NCBI RefSeq assembly: GCF_051020955.1
Contig: NW_027476094.1
Span: 1,273,501-1,337,500, forward strand
Direction: 5' to 3'
Length of the DNA: 64,000 nt
Origin: Megalopta genalis
Lineage: Eukaryota > Arthropoda > Insecta > Hymenoptera > Halictidae
The position numbers were made by a program, and so were the translations under genes. Under the pieces are notes generated by a model, which worked only from the letters and a program-made list of their open reading frames with translations, ran no database searches and was not told the origin of the DNA. Of the stretch, positions 13,740-28,865 are shown one piece after another (the first letter of the stretch is position 1; each line of letters starts with the position of its first letter).

Positions 13740-16018
13740 AACATGAACAGCAAGAACAACAAGAACAACAAGAACAACAAGAACAAGAACAACAAGAACA
13801 ACCGGAACAACAAGAACAACAAGAACAACCGGAACAACAAGAACAACAAGAACAACCAGAACAACTACAACAAGAACAACTAGAACAACAACAACAACAA
13901 CAAGAACAACAACAACAACAACAAGAACTACAAGAACAACAAGAACAACAAGAACAACAACAACAACAACAACAACAACAAGAACAACGGGAACAACAAC
14001 AGCAAGAACAACGAGGACAAAAAGAATAACAAGAACAAGAAGAACAACAAGAACAACAAGAGCAACAAGAGCAACAATAACAACAAGAACAACAAGAACA
14101 ACAAGAACAACAAGAACAACAAGAAAAACAAGAACAAGAACAACAACATCAACCAGAACAACAACAACATGAACAACAAGAACAACAACAGCAACAACAA
14201 CAACAAGGACAACAAGAACAACAAGAGCAAAAAGAACAACAAGAACAACGAGAACAACGAGATCAACGGGAACAACGAGAACAACAACAACAACAACAAG
14301 AACAACAAGAACAACAACATGAACAACAAGAACAACAACAGCAACAACAACAACAAGGACAACAAGAACAACAAGAGCAAAAAGAACAACAAGAACAACG
14401 AGAACAACGAGAACAACGGGAACAACGAGGACAACAACAAGAACAACAACAACAACAACAACAACAACAACTAGAACAACAAGAACAACAAGAACACCAA
14501 GAACACCAAGAACAAAAAGAACAACAAGAACAACAAGAACAACAAGAACATCAAGAACAACAACAACATGAACAACAAGAACATCAACAACCAGAACAAC
14601 AACAACAACAACAACAACAACAAGAACAAAAAGAACAACAACAACATGAACAACAAGAACATCAACAACCAGAACAACAAGAACAACAACAGCAACAAGA
14701 GCAACAAGAGCAACAATAACAACAAGAACAACACGAACAACAAGAACAACAAGAACAACAAGAACAACAAGAACAACAAGAACAACAAGAACAACGAGAA
14801 CAACGAGAACAACGAGAACAACGAGAACAACGAGAACAACAAGGACAACCAGAACAGCAAGAAGAACAACGAGAACAACAAGAACAACAAGAACAACAAG
14901 ATCAACAATAACAACAAGAACAACAAGAACAACAAGAACAACAAGAACAACAAGAACAACAAGAACAACAAGAACAACAAGAACAACAACAACAACAACA
15001 ACAACAACAACTAGAACAACAAGAACAACAAGAACACCAAGAACACCAAGAACAACAACAACATGAACAACAAGAACATCAACAACCAGAACAACAACAA
15101 CAACAACAAGAACAAAAAGAACAACAACAACATGAACAACAAGAACATCAACAACCAGAACAACAAGAACAACAACAGCAACAAGAGCAACAAGAGCAAC
15201 AATAGCAACAAGAACAACAAGAACAACAAGAACAACAAGAACAACAAGAACAACAAGAACAACGAGAACAACGAGAACAACGAGAACAACCAGAACAACG
15301 AGAACAACGAGAACAACAAGAACAACCAGAACAGCAAGAAGAACAACAAGAACAACAAGAACAATAAGAACAACAAGAACAACAAGAACAACAAGATCAA
15401 CAATAACAACAAGAACAACAAGAACAACAAGAACAACAAGAACAACAAGAACAACAAGAACAACAAGAACTACAACAATAACAAGGACAGCAACAACAAC
15501 TACAACAAGAACAGCAAGAACAACAACAACAACAACAAGAACAACAACAAGAACAACAAGAACAACAATATCAACAAAAACAACATCTACAACAATAACA
15601 GCAAGAACAACAACAACAACAACAAGAACAACAAGAACAGAAAGAACAACAAGGACAACAAGAACAAGAACAGCAAGAGCAACAACAACAAGAACCGCAT
15701 GAACAACAACAACAAGAACAACAAGAACAACAAGGACAACAACAACAAGGACAACTAGAACAACAACAAGAAGAACAACAAGAACAACATGAACAGCAAA
15801 AACAACAAGAACAACAAGAACAACAAGAACAACAAGAACAACAAGAACAACAAGAACAACCGGAACAAAAAGAACAACAAGAACAACCGGATCAACAAGA
15901 ACAACAAGAACAACCAGAACAACAACAACAAGAACAACTAGAACAACAACAAGAGCAACAACAACAACAACAAGAACAACAACAACAACAACAAGAACAA
16001 CAAGAACAACAAGAACAA

Positions 16019-16051
<33 letters not shown>

Positions 16052-18174
16052 GAACAACAACAACAAGAACAAGAACAACGGGAACACAACAACAAGAACA
16101 ACAAGAACCAGAACAACGGGAACAACAACGACGAGAGCAACAAGAACAACAAGAACAACAAGAACAATAAGAACAACAAGAACAACAAGAACAACAAGAA
16201 CAACAAGAACAACAACAAGATCAACAAGAACAACAAGATCAACAAGAACAACAGCAACATGAACAACAAGAGCAACAAGAGCAACAATAACAACAAGAAC
16301 AACAAGAACAACAAGAACAACAAGAACAACAAGAACAACAAGAACAACAAGAACAACAAGAACAACAAGAAAAACAAGAACAAGAACAACAACATCAACC
16401 AGAACAACAACAACATGAACAACAAGAACAACAACACCAACAACAACAACAAGGACAACAAGAACAACAAGAGCAAAAAGAACAACAAGAACAACGAGAA
16501 CAACGAGAACAACAACAAGAACAACAACAACAAGGACAACAAGAACAACAAGAACAAAAGGAACAACAAGAACAACGAGAAGAACGAGAACAACGAGAAC
16601 AACGAGAACAACGAGAACAACAACAAGAACAACAACAACAACAACAACAACTAGAACAACAAGAACAACAAGAACACCAAGAACAACAAGAACAACAAGA
16701 ACGACAAGAACAACATGACGATCAAGAACAACAAGAACAACAAGACCAAGAACAACAACAACAACAACAAGAACAAAAAGAACAACAACAACATAAACAA
16801 CAAGAACATCAACAACCAGAACAACAACAGCAACAACAGCAACAAGAGCAACAAGAGCAACAAGAGCAACAAGAGCAACAAGAGCAACAAGAGCAACAAG
16901 AGCAACAAGAGCAACAAGAGCAACAAGAACAACAAGAACAACAAGAACAACAAGAACACCAAGAACAACAAGAACAACAAGATCAACAAGAACAACAAGA
17001 ACAACAAGAAGAACAACAAGAACAACAAGAAGGAGAACAAGAACAACAAGAACAACAAGAAGAACAACAAGAACAACAACAAGAACAACAACAACAACAA
17101 CTAGAACAACAAGAACACCAAAAACAACAAGAACAACAAGAACAACAAGAACAACAAGACCAAGAACAACAAGAACAACAAGACCAAGAACAACAACAAC
17201 AACAACAACAAGAACAAAAAGAACAACAACAACATAAACAACAAGAACATCAACAACCAGAACAACAACAGCAACAACAGCAACAAGAGCAACAAGAGCA
17301 ACAAGAGCAACAAGAGCAACAAGAGCAACAAGAGCAACAAGAACAACAAGAACAACAAGAACAACAAGAACACCAAGAACAACAAGAACAACAAGATCAA
17401 CAAGAACAACAAGAACAACAAGAAGAACAACAAGAACAACAAGAAGGAGAACAAGAACAACAAGAACAACAAGAAGAACAACAAGAACAACAACAAGAAC
17501 AACAACAACAACAACTAGAACAACAAGAACAACAAGAACACCAAAAACAACAAGAACAACAAGAACAACAAGAACAACAAGAACAACAAGAACAACAAGA
17601 ACAACAAGAACAACAAGATCAACAACAACATGAACAACAAGAGCATCAACAACTAGAACAACAAGAACAACAACAGCAACAAGAGCAACAAAAGCAACAA
17701 GAGCAACAAGAACGACAAGAACAACAAGAACAACAAGATCAACAAGAGCAACAAGAGCTACAAGAACAACAAGAACAACAAGAACAACAAGATCAACAAC
17801 AACATGAACAACAAGAGCATCAACAACTAGAACAACAAGAACAACAACAGCAACAAGAGCAACAAAAGCAACAAGAGCAACAAGAACGACAAGAACAACA
17901 AGAACAACAAGAGCAACAAGAGCAACAAGAGCAACAAGAGCAACAAGAGCAACAAGAGCAACAAGAACAACAAGAACAACAAGAACAACAAGAACAACAA
18001 GAACAACAAGAACAACAAGAACAACGAGAACAACGAGTACAACGAGAACAACGAGAACAACGAGAACAACAAGAACAACCAGAACAGCATGAACCACCAG
18101 AACAGCAAGAACAACCAGAACAGCAAGAACAACAAGAGCAACAAGAACAACTACAACAACAAGGACAACAAGAC
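13737..18174 (+). repeat. T1-to-T1 unit 5 (4,435 bases) with internal T3; copy of unit 3
   Basis: The Q/E frame is in phase 2 at 13742-16084 and phase 1 at 16087-18174. In-frame stops are TAA at 14027, 14078, 14717, 14909, 15365, 15404, 15479, 15596, 16168 and 16288, and TAG at 15203. The TAG occupies the position that is TAA (7509) in unit 3. From 16291 to 18174 (628 codons) the Q/E frame has no stop in any code, although it lacks a Met codon. The end includes two copies of a 'QQHEQQEHQQLEQQ' block (about 17620-17660 and 17800-17835) not seen in unit 3. Confidence 0.72.
16291..18174 (+). other. Longest Q/E stretch open in the standard code (628 codons)
   Basis: Phase 1, with no TAA, TAG or TGA. 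It contains GAG-CAA-CAA runs (about 16845-16920 and 17285-17340), HKQQEHQQPEQQ blocks and the end cassette QPEQHEPPEQQEQPEQQ. There is no in-frame ATG. The corresponding stretches 8615-10243 and 19025-20806 are also open. Given the low T content such lengths can arise without selection. Confidence 0.35.
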
Positions 18175-18743
18175 AACATGAACAGCAAGAACAACAAGAA
18201 CAACAAGAACAAGAACAACAAGAACAACCGGAACAACAAGAACAACAAGAACAACCAGAACAACTACAACAAGAACAACTAGAACAACAACAACAACAAC
18301 AAGAACAACAACAACAACAACAAGAACTACAAGAACAACAAGAACAACAACAACAACAACAAGAACAACGGGAACAACAACAGCAAGAACAACGAGGACA
18401 AAAAGAATAACAAGAACAAGAAGAACAACAAGAACAACAAGAGCAACAAGAGCAACAATAACAACAAGAACAACAAGAACAACAAGAACAACAAGAACAA
18501 CAAGAAAAACAAGAACAAGAACAACAACATCAACCAGAACAACAACAACATGAACAACAAGAACAACAAGAACAACAAGAACAACCGGAACAAAAAGAAC
18601 AACAAGAACAACCGGATCAACAAGAACAACAAGAACAACCAGAACAACAACAACAAGAACAACTAGAACAACAACAAGAGCAACAACAACAACAACAAGA
18701 ACAACAACAACAACAACAAGAACAACAAGAACAACAAGAACAA

Positions 18744-18776
<33 letters not shown>

Positions 18777-20806
18777 GAACAACAACAACAAGAACAAGAA
18801 CAACGGGAACACAACAACAAGAACAACAAGAACCAGAACAACGGGAACAACAACGACGAGAGCAACAAGAACAACAAGAACAACAAGAACAATAAGAACA
18901 ACAAGAACAACAAGAACAACAAGAACAACAAGAACAACAAGAACAACAACAAGATCAACAAGAACAACAAGATCAACAAGAACAACAGCAACATGAACAA
19001 CAAGAGCAACAAGAGCAACAATAACAACAAGAACAACAAGAACAACAAGAACAACAAGAACAACAAGAACAACAAGAACAACAAGAACAACAAGAACAAC
19101 AAGAAAAACAAGAACAAGAACAACAACATCAACCAGAACAACAACAACATGAACAACAAGAACAACAACACCAACAACAACAACAAGGACAACAAGAACA
19201 ACAAGAGCAAAAAGAACAACAAGAACAACGAGAACAACGAGAACAACAACAAGAACAACAACAACAAGGACAACAAGAACAACAAGAACAAAAGGAACAA
19301 CAAGAACAACGAGAACAACGAGAACAACGAGAACAACGAGAACAACGAGAACAACAACAAGAACAACAACAACAACAACAACAACTAGAACAACAAGAAC
19401 AACAAGAACACCAAGAACAACAAGAACGACAAGAACAACATGACGATCAAGAACAACAAGAACAACAAGACCAAGAACAACAACAACAACAACAAGAACA
19501 AAAAGAACAACAACAACATAAACAACAAGAACATCAACAACCAGAACAACAACAGCAACAACAGCAACAAGAGCAACAAGAGCAACAAGAGCAACAAGAG
19601 CAACAAGAGCAACAAGAGCAACAAGAGCAACAAGAACAACAAGAACAACAAGAACAACAAGAACACCAAGAACAACAAGAACAACAAGATCAACAAGAAC
19701 AACAAGAACAACAAGAAGAACAACAAGAACAACAAGAAGGAGAACAAGAACAACAAGAACAACAAGAAGAACAACAAGAACAACAACAAGAACAACAACA
19801 ACAACAACTAGAACAACAAGAACACCAAAAACAACAAGAACAACAAGAACAACAAGAACAACAAGAACAACAAGAACAACAAGAACAACAAGAACAACAA
19901 GACCAAGAACAACAACAACAACAACAACAAGAACAAAAAGAACAACAACAACATAAACAACAAGAACATCAACAACCAGAACAACAACAGCAACAACAGC
20001 AACAAGAGCAACAAGAGCAACAAGAGCAACAAGAGCAACAAGAGCAACAAGAGCAACAAGAACAACAAGAACTACAAGAACAACAAGAACACCAAGAACA
20101 ACAAGAACAACAAGAAGAACAACAAGAACAACAACAAGAACAACAACAACAACAACTAGAACAACAAGAACAACAAGAACACCAAAAACAACAAGAACAA
20201 CAAGAACAACAAGAACAACAAGAACAACAAGAACAACAAGAACAACAAGATCAACAACAACATGAACAACAAGAGCATCAACAACTAGAACAACAAGAAC
20301 AACAACAGCAACAAGAGCAACAAAAGCAACAAGAGCAACAAGAACGACAAGAACAACAAGAACAACAAGATCAACAAGAGCAACAAGAGCTACAAGAACA
20401 ACAAGAACAACAAGAACAACAAGATCAACAACAACATGAACAACAAGAGCATCAACAACTAGAACAACAAGAACAACAACAGCAACAAGAGCAACAAAAG
20501 CAACAAGAGCAACAAGAACGACAAGAACAACAAGAACAACAAGAGCAACAAGAGCAACAAGAGCAACAAGAGCAACAAGAGCAACAAGAGCAACAAGAAC
20601 AACAAGAACAACAAGAACAACAAGAACAACAAGAACAACAAGAACAACAAGAACAACGAGAACAACGAGTACAACGAGAACAACGAGAACAACGAGAACA
20701 ACAAGAACAACCAGAACAGCATGAACCACCAGAACAGCAAGAACAACCAGAACAGCAAGAACAACAAGAGCAACAAGAACAACTACAACAACAAGGACAA
20801 CAAGAC
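18172..20806 (+). repeat. T1-to-T1 unit 6 (2,632 bases) with internal T3; internally deleted form of units 3 and 5
   Basis: The Q/E frame is in phase 0 at 18177-18809 and phase 2 at 18812-20806. The first part is much shorter than in units 3 and 5 (633 against about 2,350 bases) yet begins and ends with the same motifs. This indicates deletion between similar blocks, apparently near 18560 where the 'HQPEQQQHE' block joins the 'QPEQKEQQEQPDQQ' block. In-frame TAA lies at 18408, 18459, 18893 and 19022. The stretch 19025-20806 is stop-free. The last kilobase repeats the tail of unit 5 at an offset of about 2,632 bases. Confidence 0.7.
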
Positions 20807-21438
20807 AACATGAACAGCAAGAACAACAAGAACAACAAGAACAAGAACAACAAGAACAACCGGAACAACAAGAACAACAAGAACAACCGGAACAACAAGA
20901 ACAACAAGAACAACCAGAACAACTACAACAAGAACAACTAGAACAACAACAACAACAACAAGAACAACAACAACAACAACAAGAACTACAAGAACAACAA
21001 GAACAACAAGAACAACAACAACAACAACAAGAACAACGGGAACAACAACAGCAAGAACAACGAGGACAAAAAGAATAACAAGAACAAGAAGAACAACAAG
21101 AACAACAAGAGCAACAAGAGCAACAATAACAACAAGAACAACAAGAACAACAAGAACAACAAGAAAAACAAGAACAAGAACAACAACATCAACCAGAACA
21201 ACAACAACATGAACAACAAGAACAACAACAGCAACAACAACAACAAGAACAACAAGAACAACAAGAACAACAAGAACAACAAGAACAACAAGAACAACAA
21301 GAACAACAAGAACAACAAGAACAACAAGAACAACAAGAACAACAAGAACAACAAGAACAACAAGAACAACAAGAACAACAAGAACAACAAGAACAACAAG
21401 AACAACAAGAACAACAAGAACAACAAGAACAACAAGAA

Positions 21439-21514
<76 letters not shown>

Positions 21515-21741
21515 AAGAACAACAAGAACAACAAGAACAACAAGAACAACAAGAACAACAAGAACAACAAGAACAACAAGAACAACAAGAACAACAAGAA
21601 CAACAAGAACAACAAGAACAACAAGAACAACAAGAACAACAAGAACAACAAGAACAACAAGAGCAACAAGAACAAGAACAGCAAGAACAACAACAACAAC
21701 AACAACAACAACAAGAACAACAACAGCAAGAACAACAAGAA

Positions 21742-21772
<31 letters not shown>

Positions 21773-23218
21773 AAGAACAAGAACAACAACATCTACCAGA
21801 ACCACAGCAACATGAACAACAAGAACAAGAACAACAACAACAACAACAAGAACAACTACAACAAGAACAACGGGAACAACAACAGCAAGAACAACAAGGA
21901 CAAAAAGAATAACAAGAACAAGAAGAACAACAAGAACAACAAGAGCAACAAGAGCAACAATAACAACAAGAACAACAAGAACAACAAGAACAACAAGAAC
22001 AACAAGAACAACAAGAACAACAAGAAAAACAAGAACAAGAACAACAACATCAACCAGAACAACAACAACATGAACAACAAGAACAACAACAGCAACAACA
22101 ACAACAAGGACAACAAGAACAACAAGAGCAAAAAGAACAACAAGAACAACGAGAACAACGAGAACAACAACAAGAACAACAACAACAAGGACAACAAGAA
22201 CAACAAGAACAAAAGGAACAACAAGAACAACGAGAACAACGAGAACAACGAGAACAACGAGAACAACGAGAACAACAACAAGAACAACAACAACAACAAC
22301 AACAACTAGAACAACAAGAACAACAAGAACACCAAGAACAACAAGAACAACAAGAACGACAAGAACAACATGAAGATCAAGAACAACAAGAACAACAAGA
22401 CCGAGAACAACAACAACAACAACAACAAGAACAAAAAGAACAACAACAACATAAACAACAAGAACATCAACAACCAGAACAACAACAGCAACAACAGCAA
22501 CAAGAGCAACAAGAGCAACAAGAGCAACAAGAGCAACAAGAGCAACAAGAGCAACAAGAGCAACAAGAACAACAAGAACAACAAGAACAACAAGAACACC
22601 AAGAACAACAAGAACAACAAGATCAACGAGAACAACAAGAACAACAAGAAGAACAACAAGAACAACAAGAAGGAGAACAAGAACAACAAGAACAACAAGA
22701 AGAACAACAAGAACAACAACAAGAACAACAACAACAACAACTAGAACAACAAGAACACCAAAAACAACAAGAACAACAAGAACAACAAGAACAACAAGAA
22801 CAACAAGAACAACAAGAACAACAAGAACAACAAGACCAAGAACAACAACAACAACAACAAGAACAAAAAGAACAACAACAACATAAACAACAAGAACATC
22901 AACAACCAGAACAACAACAGCAACAACAGCAACAAGAGCAACAAGAGCAACAAGAGCAACAAGAGCAACAAGAGCAACAAGAGCAACAAGAACAACAAGA
23001 GCAACAAGAGCAACAATAACAACAAGAACAACAAGAACAACAAGAACAACAAGAACAACAAGAAAAACAAGAACAAGAACAACAACATCAACCAGAACAA
23101 CAACAACATGAACAACAAGAACAACAACAGCAACAACAACAACAAGGACAACAAGAACAACAAGAGCAAAAAGAACAACAAGAACAACGAGAACAACGAG
23201 AACAACGGGAACAACGAG

Positions 23219-23253
<35 letters not shown>

Positions 23254-24576
23254 CTAGAACAACAAGAACAACAAGAACACCAAGAACACCAAGAGCAAAA
23301 AGAACAACAAGAACAACAAGAACAACAAGAACATCAACAACCTGAACAACAACAACAACAACAACAAGAACAAAAAGAACAACAACAACATGAACAACAA
23401 GAACATCAACAACCAGAACAACAAGAACAACAACAGCAACAAGAGCAACAAGAGCAACAATAACAACAAGAACAACAAGAACAACAAGAACAACAAGAAC
23501 AACAAGAACAACAAGAACAACAAGAACAACAAGAACAACAAGAACAACAAGAACAACGAGAACAACGAGAACAACAACAACAAGGACAACTAGAACAACA
23601 ACAAGAAGAACAACAAGAACAACATGAACAACAAGAACAATAAGAACAACAAGAACAACAAGAACAACAAGAACAACAAGAACAACAAGAACAACAAGAA
23701 CAACATGATCAACAAGAACAACAAGAACAACAAGAACAACAAGAACAACAAGAACAACAAGAACAACAAGAACAACAATAACAACAAGAACAACGAGAAC
23801 AACGAGTACAACGAGAACAACGAGAACAACGAGAACAACAAGAACAACCAGAACAGCATGAACCACCAGAACAGCAAGAACAACCAGAACAGCAAGAAGA
23901 ACAACAAGAACAACAAGAACAACAAGAAGAACAAGATCAACAAAAACAACAAGAAAAGACGAACAACAAGAACAACAAGAACAACAAGAAGAACAACAAG
24001 AACAACAAGAAGGAGAACAAGAACAACAAGAACAACAAGAAGAACAACAAGAACAACAAGGAGGAGAACAAGAACAACAAGAACAACAAGAAGAACAACA
24101 AGAACAACAACAAGAACAACAACAACAACAACTAGAACAACAAGAACACCAAAAACAACAAGAACAACAAGAACAACAAGAACAACAAGAACAACAAGAA
24201 CAACAAGATCAACAACAACATGAACAACAAGAACATCAACAACCAGAACAACAAGAACAACAACAGCAACAAGAGCAACAAAAGCAACAAGAGCAACAAG
24301 AACGACAAGAACAACAAGAACAACAAGATCAACAAGAGCAACAAGAGCAACAAGAACAACAAGAACAACAAGAACAACAGGAACAAGAACAGCAAGAAAA
24401 ACTACAAAAACAACAAAAAATAAGAACAACAACAACAACAAGAACAACAACATGAACAACCGGAACAACAAGAACAACAAGAACAACCAGAACAAAAACA
24501 ACAAGAACAACTAGAACAACAACAACAAGAACAACAAGAACAACAAGAACAACTAAAACAACAAGGACAACAAGAC
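20804..24576 (+). repeat. T1-to-T1 unit 7 (3,770 bases) with T2 and the only +1 junction
   Basis: The Q/E frame runs in phase 1 at 20809-23955, phase 0 at 23961-24419 and phase 1 at 24421-24576. TAA lies at 21076, 21127, 21910, 21961, 23017, 23461, 23641, 23779 and 24421. It is a mosaic: the start resembles units 2 and 4, the middle (about 22300-23000) resembles the GAG-rich blocks of unit 3, and 23260-23960 resembles 780-1500 of unit 1. The stretch 24390-24490 is unusually A-rich, with several AAA codons and the A-run that causes the +1 shift. It is one of the least regular places in the window. Confidence 0.68.
24411..24426 (+). other. The only +1 junction, in an A-run
   Basis: CAACAAAAAATAAGAA: the Q/E frame passes from phase 0 to phase 1 through an extra A. 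It is the one place where the frame moves forward. It has no sister copy in the window and may be a recent mutation or a sequencing error in a homopolymer. Confidence 0.7.
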
Positions 24577-25328
24577 AACATGAACAGCAAGAACAACAAG
24601 AACAACAAGAACAACCGGAACAACAAGAACAACAAGAACAACCAGAACAACAACAACAAGGACAACTAGAACAACAACAAGAAGAACAACAAGAACAACA
24701 AGAACAACAAGAACAACAAGTACAACAAGAACAACAAGAACAACAAGAACAACAAGAACAACAAGAACAACAAGAACAACAAGAACAACAAGAACAACAA
24801 GAACAACAAGAACAACAAGAACAACAAGAACAACAAGAACAACAAGAACAACGAGAACAACGAGAACAACGAGAACAACGAGAACAACGAGAACAACGAG
24901 AACAACGAGAACAACAACAAGAACAACAAGAACAACCAGAACAGCAAGATCAACAATAACAACAATAACAACAAGAACAACAAGAACAACAAGAACAACA
25001 AGAACAACAAGAACAACAAGAACAACAAGAACAACAAGAACAACAAGAACAACAAGAACAACAAGAACAACAAGAACTACAACAATAACAAGGACAGCAA
25101 CAACAACTACAACAAGAACAGCAAGAACAACAACAACAACAACAAGAACAACAACAAGAACAACAAGATCAACAAAAACAACATCTACAACAAGAACAGC
25201 AAGAACAACAACAACAACAACAAGAACAACAAGAACAGAAAGAACAACAAGGACAACAAGAACAAGAACAGCAAGAGCAACAACAACAAGAACCGCATGA
25301 ACAACAACAACAAGAACAACAAGAACAA

Positions 25329-25359
<31 letters not shown>

Positions 25360-25557
25360 AAGAGCAACGAGAACAACAAGAACAACAAGAAAAACAAGAA
25401 CAAGAACAACAACATCAACCAGAACAACAACAACATGAACAACAAGAACAACAACAGCAACAACAACAACAAGGACAACAAGAACAACAAGAGCAAAAAG
25501 AACAACAAGAACAACGAGAACAACGAGAACAACGGGAACAACGAGGCCAACAACAAG

Positions 25558-25592
<35 letters not shown>

Positions 25593-26145
25593 CTAGAACA
25601 ACAAGAACAACAAGAACACCAAGAACACCAAGAACAAAAAGAACAACAAGAACAACAAGAACAACAAGAACATCAAGAACAACAACAACATGAACAACAA
25701 GAACATCAACAACCAGAACAACAACAACAACAACAACAACAAGAACAAAAAGAACAACAACAACATGAACAACAAGAACATCAACAACCAGAACAACAAG
25801 AACAACAACAGCAACAAGAGCAACAAGAGCAACAATAACAACAAGAACAACATGATCAACAAGAACAACAAGAACAACAAGAACAACAAGAACAACAAGA
25901 ACAACAAGAACAACGAGAACAACGAGAACAACGAGAACAACGAGAACAACGAGAACAACAAGAACAACCAGAACAGCAAGAAGAACAACGAGAACAACAA
26001 GAACAACAAGAACAACAAGATCAACAATAACAACAATAACAACAAGAACAACAAGAACAACAAGAACAACAAGAACAACAAGAACAACAAGAACAACAAG
26101 AACAACAAGAACAACAAGAACAACAAGAACAACAAGAACAACAAG

Positions 26146-26180
<35 letters not shown>

Positions 26181-26354
26181 CTAGAACAACAAGAACAACA
26201 AGAACACCAAGAACACCAAGAACAACAACAACATGAACAACAAGAACATCAACAACCAGAACAACAACAACAACAACAACATGAACAACAAGAACATCAA
26301 CAACCAGAACAACAAGAACAACAACAGCAACAAGAGCAACAAGAGCAACAATAA

Positions 26355-26385
<31 letters not shown>

Positions 26386-27293
26386 AAGAACAACAAGAAC
26401 AACAAGAACAACAAGAACAACGAGAACAACGAGAACAACGGGAACAACGAGAACAACGAGAACAACGAGAACAACAAGAACAACCAGAACAGCAAGAAGA
26501 ACAACAAGAACAACAAGAACAACATGAACAGCAAAAACAACAAGAACAACAAGAACAACAAGAACAACAAGAACAACAAGAACAACAAGAACAACCGGAA
26601 CAAAAAGAACAACAAGAACAACAAGAACAACCAGAACAACAACAACAAGAACAACTAGAACAACAACAAGAGCAACAAGAACAACAACAAGAACAACAAC
26701 AACAACAACAAGAACAACAAGAACAACAAGAACAACAACAACAACAACAACAACAAGAACAACAAGAACAACAAGAACAACGAGAACAACGAGTACAACG
26801 AGAACAACGAGAACAACGAGAACAACAAGAACAACCTGAACAGCATGAACCACCACAACAGCAAGAACAACCAGAACAGCAAGAAGAACAACAAGAACAA
26901 CAAGAACAACAAGAAGAACAAGATCAACAAAAACAACAAGAACAACAAGAACAACAAGAACAACAAGTACAACAAGAACAACAAGAACAACAAGAACAAC
27001 AAGAACAACAAGAACAACAAGAACAACAAGAACAACAAGAACTACAACAATAACAAGGACAGCAACAACAACTACAACAAGAACAGCAAGAACAACAACA
27101 ACAACAACAAGAACAACAACAAGAACAACAAGATCAACAAAAACAACATCTACAACAAGAACAGCAAGAACAACAACAACAACAACAAGAACAACAAGAA
27201 CAGAAAGAACAACAAGGACAACAAGAACAAGAACAGCAAGAGCAACAACAACAAGAACCGCATGAACCACAACAACAAGAACAACAAGAACAA

Positions 27294-27324
<31 letters not shown>

Positions 27325-28834
27325 AAGAGCAACGAGAACAACAAGAACAACGAGAACAACGAGAACAACGAGAACAACGAGAACAACGAGAACAACGAGA
27401 ACAACAAGAACAACCAGAACAGCAAGAAGAACAACAAGAACAACAAGAACAACAAGAACAACAAGAACAACAAGATCAACAATAACAACAAGAACAACAA
27501 GAACAACAAGAACAACAAGAACAACAAGAACAACAAGAACTACAACAATAACAAGGACAGCAACAACAACTACAACAAGAACAGCAAGAACAACAACAAC
27601 AACAACAAGAACAACAACAAGAACAACAAGAACAACAATATCAACAAAAACAACATCTACAACAATAACAGCAAGAACAACAACAACAACAACAAGAACA
27701 ACAAGAACAGAAAGAACAACAAGGACAACAAGAACAAGAACAGCAAGAGCAACCACAACAAGAACCGCATGAACAACAACAACAAGAACAACAAGAACAA
27801 CAAGGACAACAACAACAAGGACAACTAGAACAACAACAAGAAGAACAACAAGAACAACATGAACAGCAAAAACAACAAGAACAACAAGAACAACAAGAAC
27901 AACAAGAACAACAAGAACAACAAGAACAACCGGAACAAAAAGAACAACAAGAACAACCGGATCAACAAGAACAACAAGAACAAGCAGAACAACAACAACA
28001 AGAACAACTAGAACAACAACAAGAGCAACAACAACAACAACAAGAACAACAACAACAACAACAAGAACAACAAGAACAACAAGAACAACAAGAACAACAA
28101 CAACAACAACAACAACAAGAACAACAAGAACAACAAGAACAACGAGAACAACGAGTACAACGAGAACAACGAGAACAACGAGAACAACAAGAACAACCAG
28201 AACAGCATGAACCACCAGAACAGCAAGAACAACCAGAACAGCAAGAAGAACAACAAGAACAACAAGAACAACAAGAAGAACAAGATCAACAAAAACAACA
28301 AGAAAAGACGAACAACAAGAACAACAAGGGCAACAAGAACAACAAGAACAACAAGAACAACAAGAACTACAACAACAACAAGGACAACAACAACAACTAC
28401 AACAAGAACAACAAGAACAACTAGAAAAACAACAAAAAGAACAACGAGAACAACAAGAACAACAAGAACAACAAGAACAACAAGAACAACAAGAACAACA
28501 AGAACAACAAGAACAACAAGAACAACAAGAACAACAAGAACAACAAGAACAACAAGAACAACAAGAACAACAAGAACAACAAGAACAACAAGAACAACAA
28601 GAACAACAAGAACAACAAGAACAACAAGAACAACAAGAACAACAAGAACAACAAGAACAACAAGAACAACAAGAACAACAAGAACAACAAGAACAACAAG
28701 AACAACAAGAACAACAAGAACAACAAGAACAACAAGAACAACAAGAACAACAAGAGCAACAAGAACAAGAACAGCAAGAACAACAACAACAACAACAACA
28801 ACAACAAGAACAACAACAGCAAGAACAACAAGAA

Positions 28835-28865
<31 letters not shown>

